Shown in pieces: positions 1 to 10,559 of a stretch of DNA of 64,000 nucleotides; position 1 is the first letter of the stretch, and each line of letters starts with the position of its first letter. The notes below the pieces were generated by a model. That model was not told the origin of the DNA, made no database searches, and saw only the letters and a program-made list of their open reading frames with translations. The stretch covers positions 62,001 through 126,000 of the forward strand of contig JAMXBD010000013.1 of the NCBI GenBank assembly GCA_024138025.1, read 5' to 3'. The stretch is from Combretum micranthum (Eukaryota > Streptophyta > Magnoliopsida > Myrtales > Combretaceae). A program made the position numbers and the translations under genes.

Positions 1-905
1 CTAGAGAAGTAAAGATTAAACATCATAAAACAATGGAACTCTTGATTTGTCTTTGCAATCTCCAATGGATCTAAAGCAATTTCCTTATCGGTGGCTCTTT
101 TCTCTCCTAGAGTTTTTGGAAATGTGAAAAGATTATAAACTAAAAGGTTTGGACGAGTATTTATAGAATTGTAGCCGTCCTATAATGTACCCCTGCCATG
201 TGTACGGTCGTGCTCGTGGTAAGGTACTTTGGAAACTCTTTAATTTCTTCGTTGATCAAGTTCTTTCCATCAACACAACCTTATACACTTCTTTGGCAGC
301 AACTTGAGTATATTTTAGAGTAGTTTCTAGTCACTTTTCACACTGGAACACTAGCATGTACATGCACATGTTGTAGGTTTATGTACATTGTAAAAATCAA
401 CTTTTGTATACTTTGCCAATTTTTTCCATTTTTTGCTTGAATCCCCTTAAATATTTGAAATATCATCTTTAAACCCTAAAACCAAATATTAATTAATTAA
501 GTACCCTTTTATTAGTAAATTCATATCAAATCTATACAAAATCATATCAAATAAGTATTATGAATAAGGATCTTTCAACATTTATCAATATTTCTCTCTC
601 TACCTCCTTCTTTTTATTGAAAGGAAACCTTTTGAGATATAAGCTTTTGGTTTTTAACGTTCAAAATATTTGTTATAGGTTGTTGATATCTCATATGGTA
701 TCTTGATCTCCATATTTTGACATTGGTTGTATTCAAAATTTAAACATTACAAACTGATGCTTGATGTTTATCTTCAAAACCATCCTTTATTTAACTTGAA
801 GAACTCATCCAAATCTGTTCCAAATCTGGTAAGAATTAATCTTCAACGGTATAATTAATGTCCCTGTGATCTCTTCCTTTTTTGGAAACAACTTCTTTGG
901 ATAAA
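1..905. other. Unassigned left edge, possibly 3' LTR remainder
   Basis: AT-rich sequence without a supported reading frame. By position it should be the rest of the copia 3' LTR whose first part lies at 906-1362, because the matching 5' LTR is about 1.37 kb long. By eye it does not align with 6097-7010. Either the two LTRs have diverged beyond recognition here or one has been replaced by recombination. A TATA-like stretch (CTATAAATAC on the minus strand, near 155-170) would suit an LTR promoter. Confidence 0.3.
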
Positions 906-1362
906 CTTAAATCCCCTTAGATATCAACCAACTTTAGTGGAACATATGAGTATATTACCCAAATATACTCATTTTCTCGGAGCTAGGTCTTCAAGATATT
1001 ATTTGACCTGATCTGGAAAGGATTTGACTGAAACTGGAATGATCTACCATGAACTATGCGTAAACTATCTCGCTATCAAAAATTGCAGAAAAACCTTCTA
1101 GATATCTTCTAGAAAACCTTATGGATATCTATTGAAACTTCCGTTCTTTATCTTTTTTTTATATATGCCTTCTGGAACAACTTCTAGATGTCTTAAACTT
1201 GTCTTATTCTTCCAGTACAGTCTCTGGACTTCCTCTAAGTAATCTGACACTATTCATTTTTCTTCTTTTTCTTTAACTTAAAACTGCGCATTGATAAACG
1301 TTAGTAATCTTTTTGCACTTTTGTTATCATCAAAACTTATTTAATGAGAGCCTAGTGTTCTC
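906..1362 (-). mobile_element. Partial 3' LTR of an old Ty1/copia element
   Basis: This stretch aligns almost end to end with 7010-7465 in the same orientation, with many substitutions (roughly 80-85 % identity by eye). Shared runs include the segment about a gain of CCTTCTGGAACAACTTCT and the end TTGTTATCATCAAAACTTAT. A purine-rich tract on the minus strand (AAAAAGGGGGAG) lies immediately outside it at about 1363-1378, where the polypurine tract of a minus-strand LTR element belongs. The high divergence between the LTRs indicates an old insertion. Confidence 0.7.
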
Positions 1363-2681
1363 CCCCTTTTTGATGGTAACAAAACATTTGTTAAACAAAA
1401 ATAATTCTCTCCCCTTTTTGTTATCAACAAAATACAATTCAAAAAAGATATGACCAAATATGAATTTCATTCATTCAAAAGACAAGCACACTTTTCAAGT
1501 ATGTATAGAAGTCAAAACATTAACATTTTTTTGTAGAAATTTCTTAGAAAAACAGAATTTTATAAATAATGCAGATTTTTGGGAAAAAAACTATAGAAAA
1601 TGTACCGAATTATAGAATATGCACAGTGAATTGTAGAAAATGCAAAAAATTGCAGAATTACTACTAGAATCGTAGTAAAAATAGAATTGTGCAGCATTGT
1701 TGCATAAATAAGGCAAAATTTTGTCATATGGTGCAGAATTATTAACATATATAATAAAAATTTCAAAGTAAAACAATTTCAACACATTCGTTCTATTTAC
1801 TTATTTTTGTTTCAAACATTTCTCCCCCTTTTTATTTCAAAAGGATAACTAACTATCTTTCCAAAGCAATTTTCTTTAAGTCAAATAGTTAAAAAAAAAA
1901 CATATTTATATTCTTTTAGCTTCTCTTCCTTTAAAAATTTCTTTTAAAAACTATGCTTCCCCTTAATATGATACCAACTAATTTTATATTAACCAAAACA
2001 GCATATTTCAAGTGGATTTGTTTATAATCATAAAGAGAAAATGATCAAAACGTTTGAGGAGTTAGAATATTAATACCAAATAATTTGCTATTCCTTTTGT
2101 TTATAAAGTCACATTTTTTTTTTTTTTTGCTTTACCATTCGAGGCACTCGCTTATTAAGTTCACATTCATATGCACTTAGCCTCAAGTACCTGAAATCAC
2201 TAACAAACGAATTATACCTTTTTAGAAATCCAAACTAGCTTGAGTCCTTCAAAATTCAATTTTGGATTATAATAGCATTTAATTGAGTATGACTCAATTT
2301 ATTTTTCTTATAAAGCAAAATTTCTCTATGTATTCTAATTTGTTATAGAAAAAAAACAATAATATGGAGGATTAACATCATATCTATTGTTACTTCTTTG
2401 TACCTATTCGTCCTATGATATCTTTGTTTTGTAGTACCATCTGGATGGATAACTCCTTCTAGACTACTCGCTGCTGTACCTTCTAGAATAACCTAAAGGT
2501 TTTGCATTTATGTTTATCTCATTTTTCTTTTCAACAACAGACTGAGCATTAGCTATTTCTTTACCCTTAACAAATATTATTTTCTTATTTGCATTTGATG
2601 TAGATCGATGTTCATAAACTAAACCATATTTTTCACTTCTTGATCTTTGTGAAGATATCAACATATTCAACTTTTATTATC
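1363..2681 (-). mobile_element. Decayed internal region of the copia element
   Basis: This is the internal part between the polypurine tract and the Z insertion. It is A/T-rich and mostly degenerate. At 2464-2670 a minus-strand frame (SSQRSRSEKYGLVYEH) resembles the linker that follows the coiled coil in gag of SIRE/Maximus-type copia elements. It continues the gag that stops at 4653 on the other side of the inserted repeat. No integrase, reverse transcriptase or RNase H is recognisable, so most of pol has been lost. Confidence 0.5.
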
Positions 2682-4652
2682 GTTTTTTCTATAAGTGCTT
2701 TTTTAAACTCTTTTTAGTTCTTTACAAATTCCTTTAAATGCACAGATTTTAACCTGCTAGTGTTGGGTGCGTGTGCGGTAATAAAATTTCGGTAAATACC
2801 AAGTCGTGTCCATAGGAAGTGAGGACTAGCTATCAACTATATCAGTTCTAATTGTAGCTAGGCAAATCAATAGTGTTTCTATATTTGGATTTTCTTATAT
2901 AGAACTAAACTACAAAAATTTAGGATTTCCAACACTTGTAATTGATTAGGTTAAGAGCCAATAGATCTGAATAATAATCGAATGTATGCTATTGATCAGA
3001 AATACACTTGCCAATCCAAATTTTCAATGGGTTAAGTATTTTCAATCAATCAAGCACCAGATAACAACTCCTTTTTCCAAAGTAAGCTATTACCATAGAT
3101 TAACCAACCAATATTCTCTATTTATGAGAAAGTGATCAATTGACAAATCCGTTTCAATTACTAAACCCTAATAGAATTCAAACCCATATCCCTATGTGAT
3201 CTATAATCCCAATTCGCTATTCACATAATCGATTAGAAATGAATTTTCCAATTTCAATTCTAATCTATCATGAATTCCATATCTAATCCAAAAAACATGA
3301 ATGGTGAAATAGCATCAACAATCCGAATATAGACAATGATTCAATCAACAACAGAAATCATCAACTAAATAATCCAAATCAACAACTCAAAACCAAATTA
3401 AGATCAAAAGAAACAAGTTCCAAACATCATCTAATACATGAGTATGAGAAAAAGAACAAAATCGCCTTGTCAAAGAAATGCTGTTCTTAAATTCAAATCC
3501 AAATGATGTCTTCCACTTGAATCCGATGAAGAATCCTTAATCAAATTTTAAAAAAAATTACTAGTACTCTATGCCCTAATTCTAGATCTAGGAACTATAG
3601 AGAAAGAGAGAATTTCATGCTAGGGTTTTTCCTTTTTTTACACAAATGATCAACAACAGGAATTTATACATGAAAGATCGCAAGGAGATAAGCTAGCAAT
3701 GTACACGGCGGTGTACTTTTTAAATTAGTCAGCCTTCTTTCAAAAAAATGATTTCTAAAAGCAATTTTGAATATACACCGGCTTCAATGCTGGTAGTGTT
3801 GAATCTCCGATAGCCAGTGTACGTTGTAAAAATTGTCTCTAAAGCAAGATAGCTAGCAGCCTTTAAGAGATGTTGATGTACAGAAACTTCATGGCAATTT
3901 TTTACTTTAATTCAATTGAATTTCATCAAAAATTAAAATGTAAAAGTTGCAGATTTTTCTCTCCTCTTTCAATAGGATCTTCAATCATATCAAACGAACC
4001 TCGGATGAGAGAAATATGTTGAATTTACAAAACAATGCCAGGCTACAAATCTTAGTGGTATCCTACACTTGCAGTAACTTCAAGATGATTTCTAATCTTC
4101 ATTCTTTCATAATTATCCAAAACTCAAAACATGAAGATTATAGATCTCTCTTATCTTTCCATAGAAGTTTGAATCAAGTCAAAAGGATCTCAGATGAGAA
4201 AAATATCTGTCATTTACCAAACTCTCTCATTTTCTAAATCTTGGATGCCATCACTATAAGAGCAGCAACTTCACTACACATTTTAACCCTGATACATTTC
4301 AAATTCATCCACACCAAAAATGAAAATTTAAGATCTCTCTCTTATCTTTCAGTAGTATTTCAAATCATCTCAATAGGAGCTCGGGTGAAAGAGATATATT
4401 GAATTTACAAAACATCGCCAAAACTATCCTATGATGAAGATTGGCGGCCTACTTTGCATAATGGCCAACCTTGCTTGATTTTTTTTTTCCCTAAATTTGC
4501 ATGAAACTTCTCCGAATTGCTTGTATTTATATGATAAGTCTTTTAAGACCTGAAATATCAATTTAAGTACCATTTCCTTAGGATTTATATAAAATCAATA
4601 ATGATTTAGGATGAATTTTTTAATAAAAAGTGAGTATAAAATGACTCTATCA
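2682..4652 (-). mobile_element. Dispersed LTR-like repeat Z, copy A, inserted in copia gag
   Basis: A 1.97-kb repeat whose inverted counterpart lies at 52057-57064. Matching blocks include the end near 2690-2830 (GCACACGCAC and GTCGTGTCC motifs on the opposite strand), the middle at 3540-3700 and the other end at 4440-4652. It is flanked by the 5-bp duplication TTATC (2677-2681 and 4653-4657) and starts with TG on the minus strand, which fits LTR-type integration. It has no coding capacity, so a solo LTR is the simplest reading. An internal block at about 3950-4420 holds three diverged tandem units that copy B does not have. The insertion splits the copia gag between its coiled coil and the following linker. 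Confidence 0.65.
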
Positions 4653-6060
4653 TTATCACTTTCATTGAATTTTTTAAATATATTCTTTAGTGCATTTGAT
4701 AGATCATCTATTCTAACTTTCAAAACACTAGTTTCTTCCTTAAGTATATTATTTTCTTTCCTCATTCTCTCAATATCAACATGCAAAGCTTCATTATCAT
4801 TTTTCAAAATATCATTTTCATCAGTTAATAACATATTTGTTTAACTAAGAGTTTCTTCTTTATTCTTAAGTGCTTTATTTTCTGTATCTAGCTTTGATAT
4901 TTAAGTTTTTTCATTTCAACATAAACATCACTTTCAGATTGTTAATCTTCAAATTTAGAATAAGCCTGGGATGTGGCCATCAACATAGATTTGCCTCCTC
5001 TTCTTCAGTTATGTTCTCTAAACTACTCTCTACATCGTCTAAACCACTCCAAGTAGCAAGTAATGGGCATTCATACTTAATATGTCCCGACTTTTTGCAC
5101 TCATAGCATTGAATCTTCTTTTGCCTTTTCTCTTTTTTTTTTTTTACCTGCATCATTATTCTTATAATCAATCTTTTTATAGGTAGTAAATTTCTTACCT
5201 CTTTTCTTCTTCAATAGATGTTTGAGTCTTTGTGCTAGCAGTAAGATATCTCTATTGTCATCACTACCATTGTTTGAGTCAGATTGCTCCATGATAATTT
5301 CTTTGGTTCTGAAAGATATTCCTTTGGTGCTGCTATTAGGTTCATGTGTTGTTTCGATATAGGATTCGTATGTCATAAGTTTTCCCTTAATCAACTAAGT
5401 GTAAGCTTGTTGAGATCTTGAGCTTCCTCAATGGCAGTCTTCTTAGCATCCCATGAACGTGGCAAGATCCTTGGCATCTTTCTCATTAAATCTGGATCAG
5501 CAATCTTCTTCCCAAGTGATGCAAGGTCATTGGTAATGGCAATGAACCTATTAAAAGCATCCTTCACAAATTTATCAGGTTTAAACGTAAATAGTTTATA
5601 TTTTTTAATAAGAGTATTAATTTTAGTCTCCTTGATGGTGTTGATTCCTTCATAGGCGTCACTCAAGGTATCCCATTTATCCTTAGTAATTGCATATGAT
5701 GAGATCAGCTAAAACTTTGATGCTGCAATAGTAATTAATAACAGGTTCTTTTGCCTTGTTATTCTTTTATATCTGTTTCTTTTCATCATCAAAAAGTGTT
5801 GATTCTCCATTAAATTGAATCACATGATCATGAATGGATATCACCTACCAAGAATTATAATCATTAATTTGTATTATGTCTCCATGCGTGTCTTTAAGTA
5901 AGGAAAATTTGAACCATCAAAGAAATGAGCACAATTGATTGTAACATTGTTCTCAGCCATGTTGTTCTCCATGCATGTCTTCGAGTAAGGGAAATTTGAA
6001 CCATCAAAGAAATGAGCACAATTGATTGTAACATTGTTCTCAGCCATGTTGTTTGGATCA
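4653..6060 (-). pseudogene. Ty1/copia gag remnant
   Basis: Gag packages retrotransposon RNA into particles. Read from 6060 downward on the minus strand, the fragments are: an N-terminal piece (FDGSNFPYLKTRMET); a UBN2-type gag core at 5391-5666 (FKPDKFVKDAFNRF and PRSWDAKKTAIEEAQDLN); a CCHC zinc knuckle at about 5064-5110 (CYECKKSGHIKYEC, spacing CX2CX4HX4C); and a Glu/Lys/Asn-rich coiled coil at 4653-4834. The pieces lie in different frames with stops between them, so no intact protein can be made. Gag stops abruptly at the Z insertion and resumes at 2670. The architecture is that of SIRE/Maximus-like copia elements. Confidence 0.75.
5881..6054 (-). repeat. 87-bp in-frame tandem duplication in gag
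   Basis: Two copies, 5881-5967 and 5968-6054, differ at only a few bases. The unit is 87 bp, exactly 29 codons, so the duplication repeats the gag N-terminus (NNVTINCAHFFDGSNF) without shifting the frame. It is probably a slippage or unequal exchange event during or after transposition. Confidence 0.85.
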
Positions 6061-6081
6061 CTCAATTTGATAAAAGAGTCT

Positions 6082-6096
6082 TGCTTTGATACCAAT
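6082..6096 (-). promoter_or_regulatory. Primer binding site of the copia element
   Basis: Directly inside the LTR end (CCAACA), the minus strand reads ATTGGTATCAAAGC. Plant copia elements usually have TGGTATCAGAGC here, complementary to the 3' end of initiator tRNA-Met. One mismatch is visible. The site fixes both the orientation of the element and the inner border of its 5' LTR. Confidence 0.8.
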
Positions 6097-7465
6097 TGTT
6101 GGTCCGCTTTTATAATCAAGAAGGGGGATTGAATTAATTATAACAAAAAATTTAAATTTTAGCCTTTCAAAAAAAATACCCCCTTCGTTCAAAGTATGAG
6201 AGCAAGTTGTCAAAGAAATAAAGTAAAACTTGTAGGAAATTAAATAGGAGGAAAGAAAAGCTAACTTAGCGATATATAATGGTTTCACCTTATGCGTCAA
6301 TCCGCTCTTCCAGCTCTGAGCTAGAGATCATGTAATCAACACGAGTATGATTCACTATATTTAGTGAAAACAATTTACAAGATAGTACAATTCACTCTAC
6401 TCGATCCACACTGCTTTTCTCAAGCTAAAGTCGATACTACATAGTCTAATCTTATAAACTAATCAAGCTAGAAGGCAACAACAAGTTCCTTCTATCGCAC
6501 AATGATTTAATTTGAATCTGAAGAAAGCTTGAAAGAAAGATTAAGCTAAAATTAGTGCAGATCGAGAACTTTTTGATGAGAGATAAAGTGCACTATCTTT
6601 CTTGTATTTTTTGTTATTTCTTCTATATCTCAAAAATCGAATCCTTCTTTGTTTTACAAAGCTGTTACTTAACGACTAAGGTATAAGGTTGAAGAATATT
6701 GTTTGCTGTTATCTTGAAGAGTGGCTTCCTAATATTATGAGGATATTTTCCGTAGCTTGGGACTTGAAATTCGGATCAGATTTGAAACTTTCAAATCTGT
6801 TCTGCTTTATCACATTTATTTGATTTTAAACTTGATAAAATCCCATAAGAATAGGAAAGAGGTAGACTTGACTTCTTCTAAACGTTGTAGAACCTAATAA
6901 CTAGCTCATCTTCTATGAAAAACTCGTGTAACACTTGTTTAAATGACACTTGAATTTGCTCTTGAAACTTGATCGATGACATAAAAAAAAAAAAAAAAAA
7001 CTTGATGAAAACCTAAAATCCCCTTGAATATCAACCAACTTTAGTGGAACATATGAGTATGTTACCCAAATATACTCATTTTCTCAGAGCTAACCTTTAA
7101 GATATTATTTGACTTGATCTGGAAAGGACTTGATCGAAATTGGAACAATCTACAGTGAACTGTCCCTAAACTATCTTGCTATTAAAAATTGTAGAAACAC
7201 CTTCTGGATATCTTCTAGACATCCTCTAGATATATGTTAAAACTTCCGTTCTTTATCTTTTCTAATATATGCCTTCTGGAACAACTTCTGGATGTCTTAA
7301 ACTGGTTCTATTCTTCCAGTACAATCTCTAGACATTCCTATAAGTAACCTGACATTATTCATTTTTCTTCTTTTCCTTTAATTTAAAAGTACACACTTGT
7401 CAAACTCATTAATAATCTTTTTACATTTTTGTTATCATCAAAACTTATTTAAAGAGAACCTTACA
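6097..7465 (-). mobile_element. 5' LTR of the Ty1/copia element
   Basis: On the minus strand it runs from TGTAAGG (7465) to CCAACA (6097). This gives TG...CA ends with short inverted TGT/ACA termini and a length of 1369 bp. The outer 455 bp match the 3' LTR at 906-1362. The inner part has no visible partner. A long A-run near 6982-7000 and AT-rich DNA fill the interior. No intact promoter was identified. Confidence 0.7.
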
Positions 7466-7896
7466 CTTAAAAACTGAAAAATTATAGTAACGATTTTAAT
7501 GCTTTAAACCATACAACACATTGAGCTCCATTGTCGTCAAATACATTAAAAGAGAAAAGAACGAAACTCACCTTTTTATTGAACACATACACATTAAAGG
7601 ATACTATAATTCAAGCAAGGTAAATTTGACGACATATCATAGGTGGATGAGTCAATCATGGAGTGGAGGAGTGAATATAATATATATATATATGTGTATG
7701 TATGTATGTATTATATATAGATATATGAGGAAAATATGGCAAGAAAAATCATATTTGTTGTCAAATATTAGTTTGCCTATTTTATGGGTAATAGCTTGAA
7801 CATATTAGTGAGAGTGATCAATGCAGTCGTCAAATTCATTCCCAAAAGTCATTTGAATTTAGGCATTGTTCGTCATCGTTTGATAACTATAGAGAA
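7466..7896. other. Short intergenic stretch with AT/GT microsatellite
   Basis: AT-rich DNA with a TA/TGTA simple repeat near 7677-7725. No gene or transposon could be recognised. Its last ten bases (CTATAGAGAA, 7887-7896) are one copy of the target duplication of the next element. Confidence 0.6.
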
Positions 7897-8752
7897 GGGT
7901 TTTGTACGGAAATACTTGTATTTTTTAAAATAAATCCCAAAATACCCAGCTGTGAAAAGCTATTTCGAAAATAACCCACCGAAAACGCATTTAAGGTATG
8001 CGTTCGAAGTTTGAGTCACATTTCGGTCGAAGTGCGTTCAAAGATTAGGGTCAAAGTGCGTTCGAAGTTTGAGTCAGATTGATATTTGAACGAATACGTT
8101 GTATGCGTTGAAGTTATCGAACGCATTCCCCACGCGCGTTGGATCCTCCGAGATATATACATTATATATTTTTTCTCTTTTTGGGCAGGCTCCATTTCAC
8201 ATGGGCGACATATGCTTTTATTTTCTGCATGAAGAATCCTGTCAAGAATCTACTCTGTACATATATATATAAATATATAGATATATACACACACCTTTAG
8301 GTGAGATCAGAAACACCAACATCCTTCGAGCATGTGATGTCCAAATCCAACGGACTTCAATCCCTGACTCCGACCATGTTTAATGACATAGCTAATATCT
8401 CGCAAGGACTAGAGTAGGCATGGGCGTATACGATGAATGCGTCCCACCGTGGTCTCCAAGCCGCAGCAAAAATGGACGCTTCACCCGCATGGAGGGAATG
8501 CGCCCGACAGTCCTCTGTGGGGGGGACTTCAGCCGGGGGACTTCAGCCGCATGTGAGGAATGCGCCCCACGTCCCCAGCGCATATACCACATGCGTTCCA
8601 TTCCATTTTCCCTCCACTTTTCGTTCTGTTGTGTGTGGATCTTCGAACGCATACCTAAATGCGTTTTCGATGGGTTACTTTCGAAATATCTTTTCACAGT
8701 TGGGTATTTTGAGATTTATTTTCAAAAATACAAGTATTTCCGTACAAAACCC
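7897..8752. mobile_element. Non-autonomous Mutator-like element, 856 bp
   Basis: The element has terminal inverted repeats of about 114 bp (7897-8010 and 8641-8752) with only a few mismatches, both beginning GGGTTTTGTACGG. It is flanked by a perfect 10-bp duplication, CTATAGAGAA, at 7887-7896 and 8753-8762. Long inverted repeats plus a 9-11 bp duplication are the signature of Mutator-like elements. The interior lacks a transposase. It holds short direct repeats (GTGCGTTCGAAGTTTGAGTC twice, 8000-8080) and a GC-rich core at about 8405-8600 that contrasts with the AT-rich surroundings. Open frames of 112 codons cross the core but match nothing I know and run on into the inverted repeat. Confidence 0.88.
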
Positions 8753-8762
8753 CTATAGAGAA

Positions 8763-10545
8763 GATATGTGATGAATTCCAAAATTAATACAATGTGATTT
8801 TTCCGATAATGTAATCTAATTGATTTTCACACATCAATCTAGAAAAAAAAAATTTCTTTTTTGACCGAGGTATTTGCAATCCAATGATATAAACATTAGT
8901 CATGGTCATGGACGAGTACAGTTATACAATTTGGCAAAAGAAAATCTCCTTTTTTTTTTTTTTAATTTCCCTTCCTTTTCCTCTTTAAATATGCAAAGTG
9001 TGATTATATTCTAATTTGTTATGTAAAAGTAGAGAAAGCAGAATACTTACTTCCACTGAGAATGAACCAATTAATAAAGTTCTAGGACAAAATTGATAGA
9101 GTATCAAATCAGCTGGCTTATGAAGCCATTTTGGCTGTGTATGTAGTCTTCAGCCTTCAGAGCATAGATTAAACATGTGACGGAAATTTCATAAATCTTT
9201 CATAGTAAACTAATGGAGTTATCATGAGCTTTTATTCAAAATTTTAAACTCAAGGCAGCAGAAAGGCAGGAGGCCAATTGCCTATTCTATTAAGAAAAGA
9301 TCCCGTATACTATAAGAAAATAAAAGATTGTGAGATTGACTTGTACAAGCATCAATATTGTCATCGAATAATATTTGCCAAATATAAATTAAATCGATGA
9401 AACACGGTAAAACATCACAAGTTACATTTACGCAAACAAAAGAACATCATGCATATCGAAGCGACACGACTTGGCTGTAAGTAGGACCAACAAACTGAAA
9501 GCAAGATCATCTTTGTGGGAAGAACTCTACCAATAGTCACAACTGCATAAACAGGACTTCATGGGAATAGACCATTGAAGTGAGTAATGATAAGAACAAG
9601 TCCGGGGAAGAAGCATGATAGAACATACTTGAAAGCCATGGACCTTGGTCAACATTTTGGCTTCTCTTCTACGCTAAAAAAATTTCTAGCTTCTCCTCTA
9701 AAAACTATAGAAAGAGAACAGACAAGAGGAATAAATGCAGTAGTATGCACATGCAAGGAAATAATCAAGCAAACCTGCAAGTAGCTATTTAAGTTGCAAT
9801 ATCACATTCACATTAGTTCCACAAACTGGCCACTTGATCAAGTCAGATGATAAGCACAAGATTACATGACGTGATTGTATTTGTAAAAATCTGTAAGCTA
9901 ATTTACTACATGTTCTATCATCTATGAATTGGATACCCTTAACAGCTCAGAGTGACAAAAGAAGAGGTACCTAAAAATAAGCTTGCACCCCTCAACTGAA
10001 GGGGAGAAAAAGAGGTCTGGAAGAAGAAGAAGAAATTAGTCATAATGCACGATGAACAGCACAGGTCCCTCCTAGTCCTTGAAATTAATATGATCAAATG
10101 TGGTAAAATGAGGGATACCACCTTCAAGTAGTACAAAGATATTAAATACAAAGTCTAGGCAAGTTTACAACTTTTCATAGCTCCACCATAATACAGCACA
10201 AAAAACATGGACCTCTCAGGGGCAAATCGAGGTCCAGCTAAAGAAAAAAAAATTAGAAGATACAAAGTTGCCAAATCGTGCTATAACTTTTAGGGGCTGA
10301 AAAGCTCTGGAACTTGAATAACTTTAACATTGGAAATGAAACAAGAGTGAAAGAATTGAGATACATCAAATATTGGTAAAAAGAAAATTTAAAATCCAGG
10401 AGCTTTGAAGGTATATCCTATAACTAAGTAATAAAATTGGTGTGGCAGCAGTAATGGATAATGACTGCCATCCTTTTCAGTTCATGGTTAAATCGTTGAA
10501 AAAAATCTGAACCTGTGTTCATTTACAACATTTTCTACATCTTAC
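8763..10545. other. Region downstream of ASHH2, possible 3'UTR exons
   Basis: No protein gene is recognised. A consensus splice donor lies just after the ASHH2 stop, so part of this stretch may be a spliced 3' untranslated region. Minus-strand acceptor-like sites (for example TTTTTAG before GTACC near 9970) and an AATAAA-type signal (minus strand, near 9228) are present, but I cannot choose between them. The open frames at 9587-9784 and 9939-10151 look like chance. Confidence 0.4.
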
Positions 10546-10546
10546 C
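10541..10546 (-). other. Probable 3'UTR splice donor
   Basis: Fourteen nucleotides after the inferred stop the minus strand reads CAG|GTAAGA, an almost perfect plant donor, with exon end at 10546. An intron this close after a stop would not be expected to trigger nonsense-mediated decay. The matching acceptor was not determined. Confidence 0.4.
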
Positions 10547-10559
10547 TGCATGTTTCAGC

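Noticed and set aside
8392..8771. Frames of 101-112 codons on both strands
   Set aside because: Three overlapping frames on two strands through a GC-rich transposon core and its inverted repeat; openness follows from composition. Kept only as a question of captured sequence.
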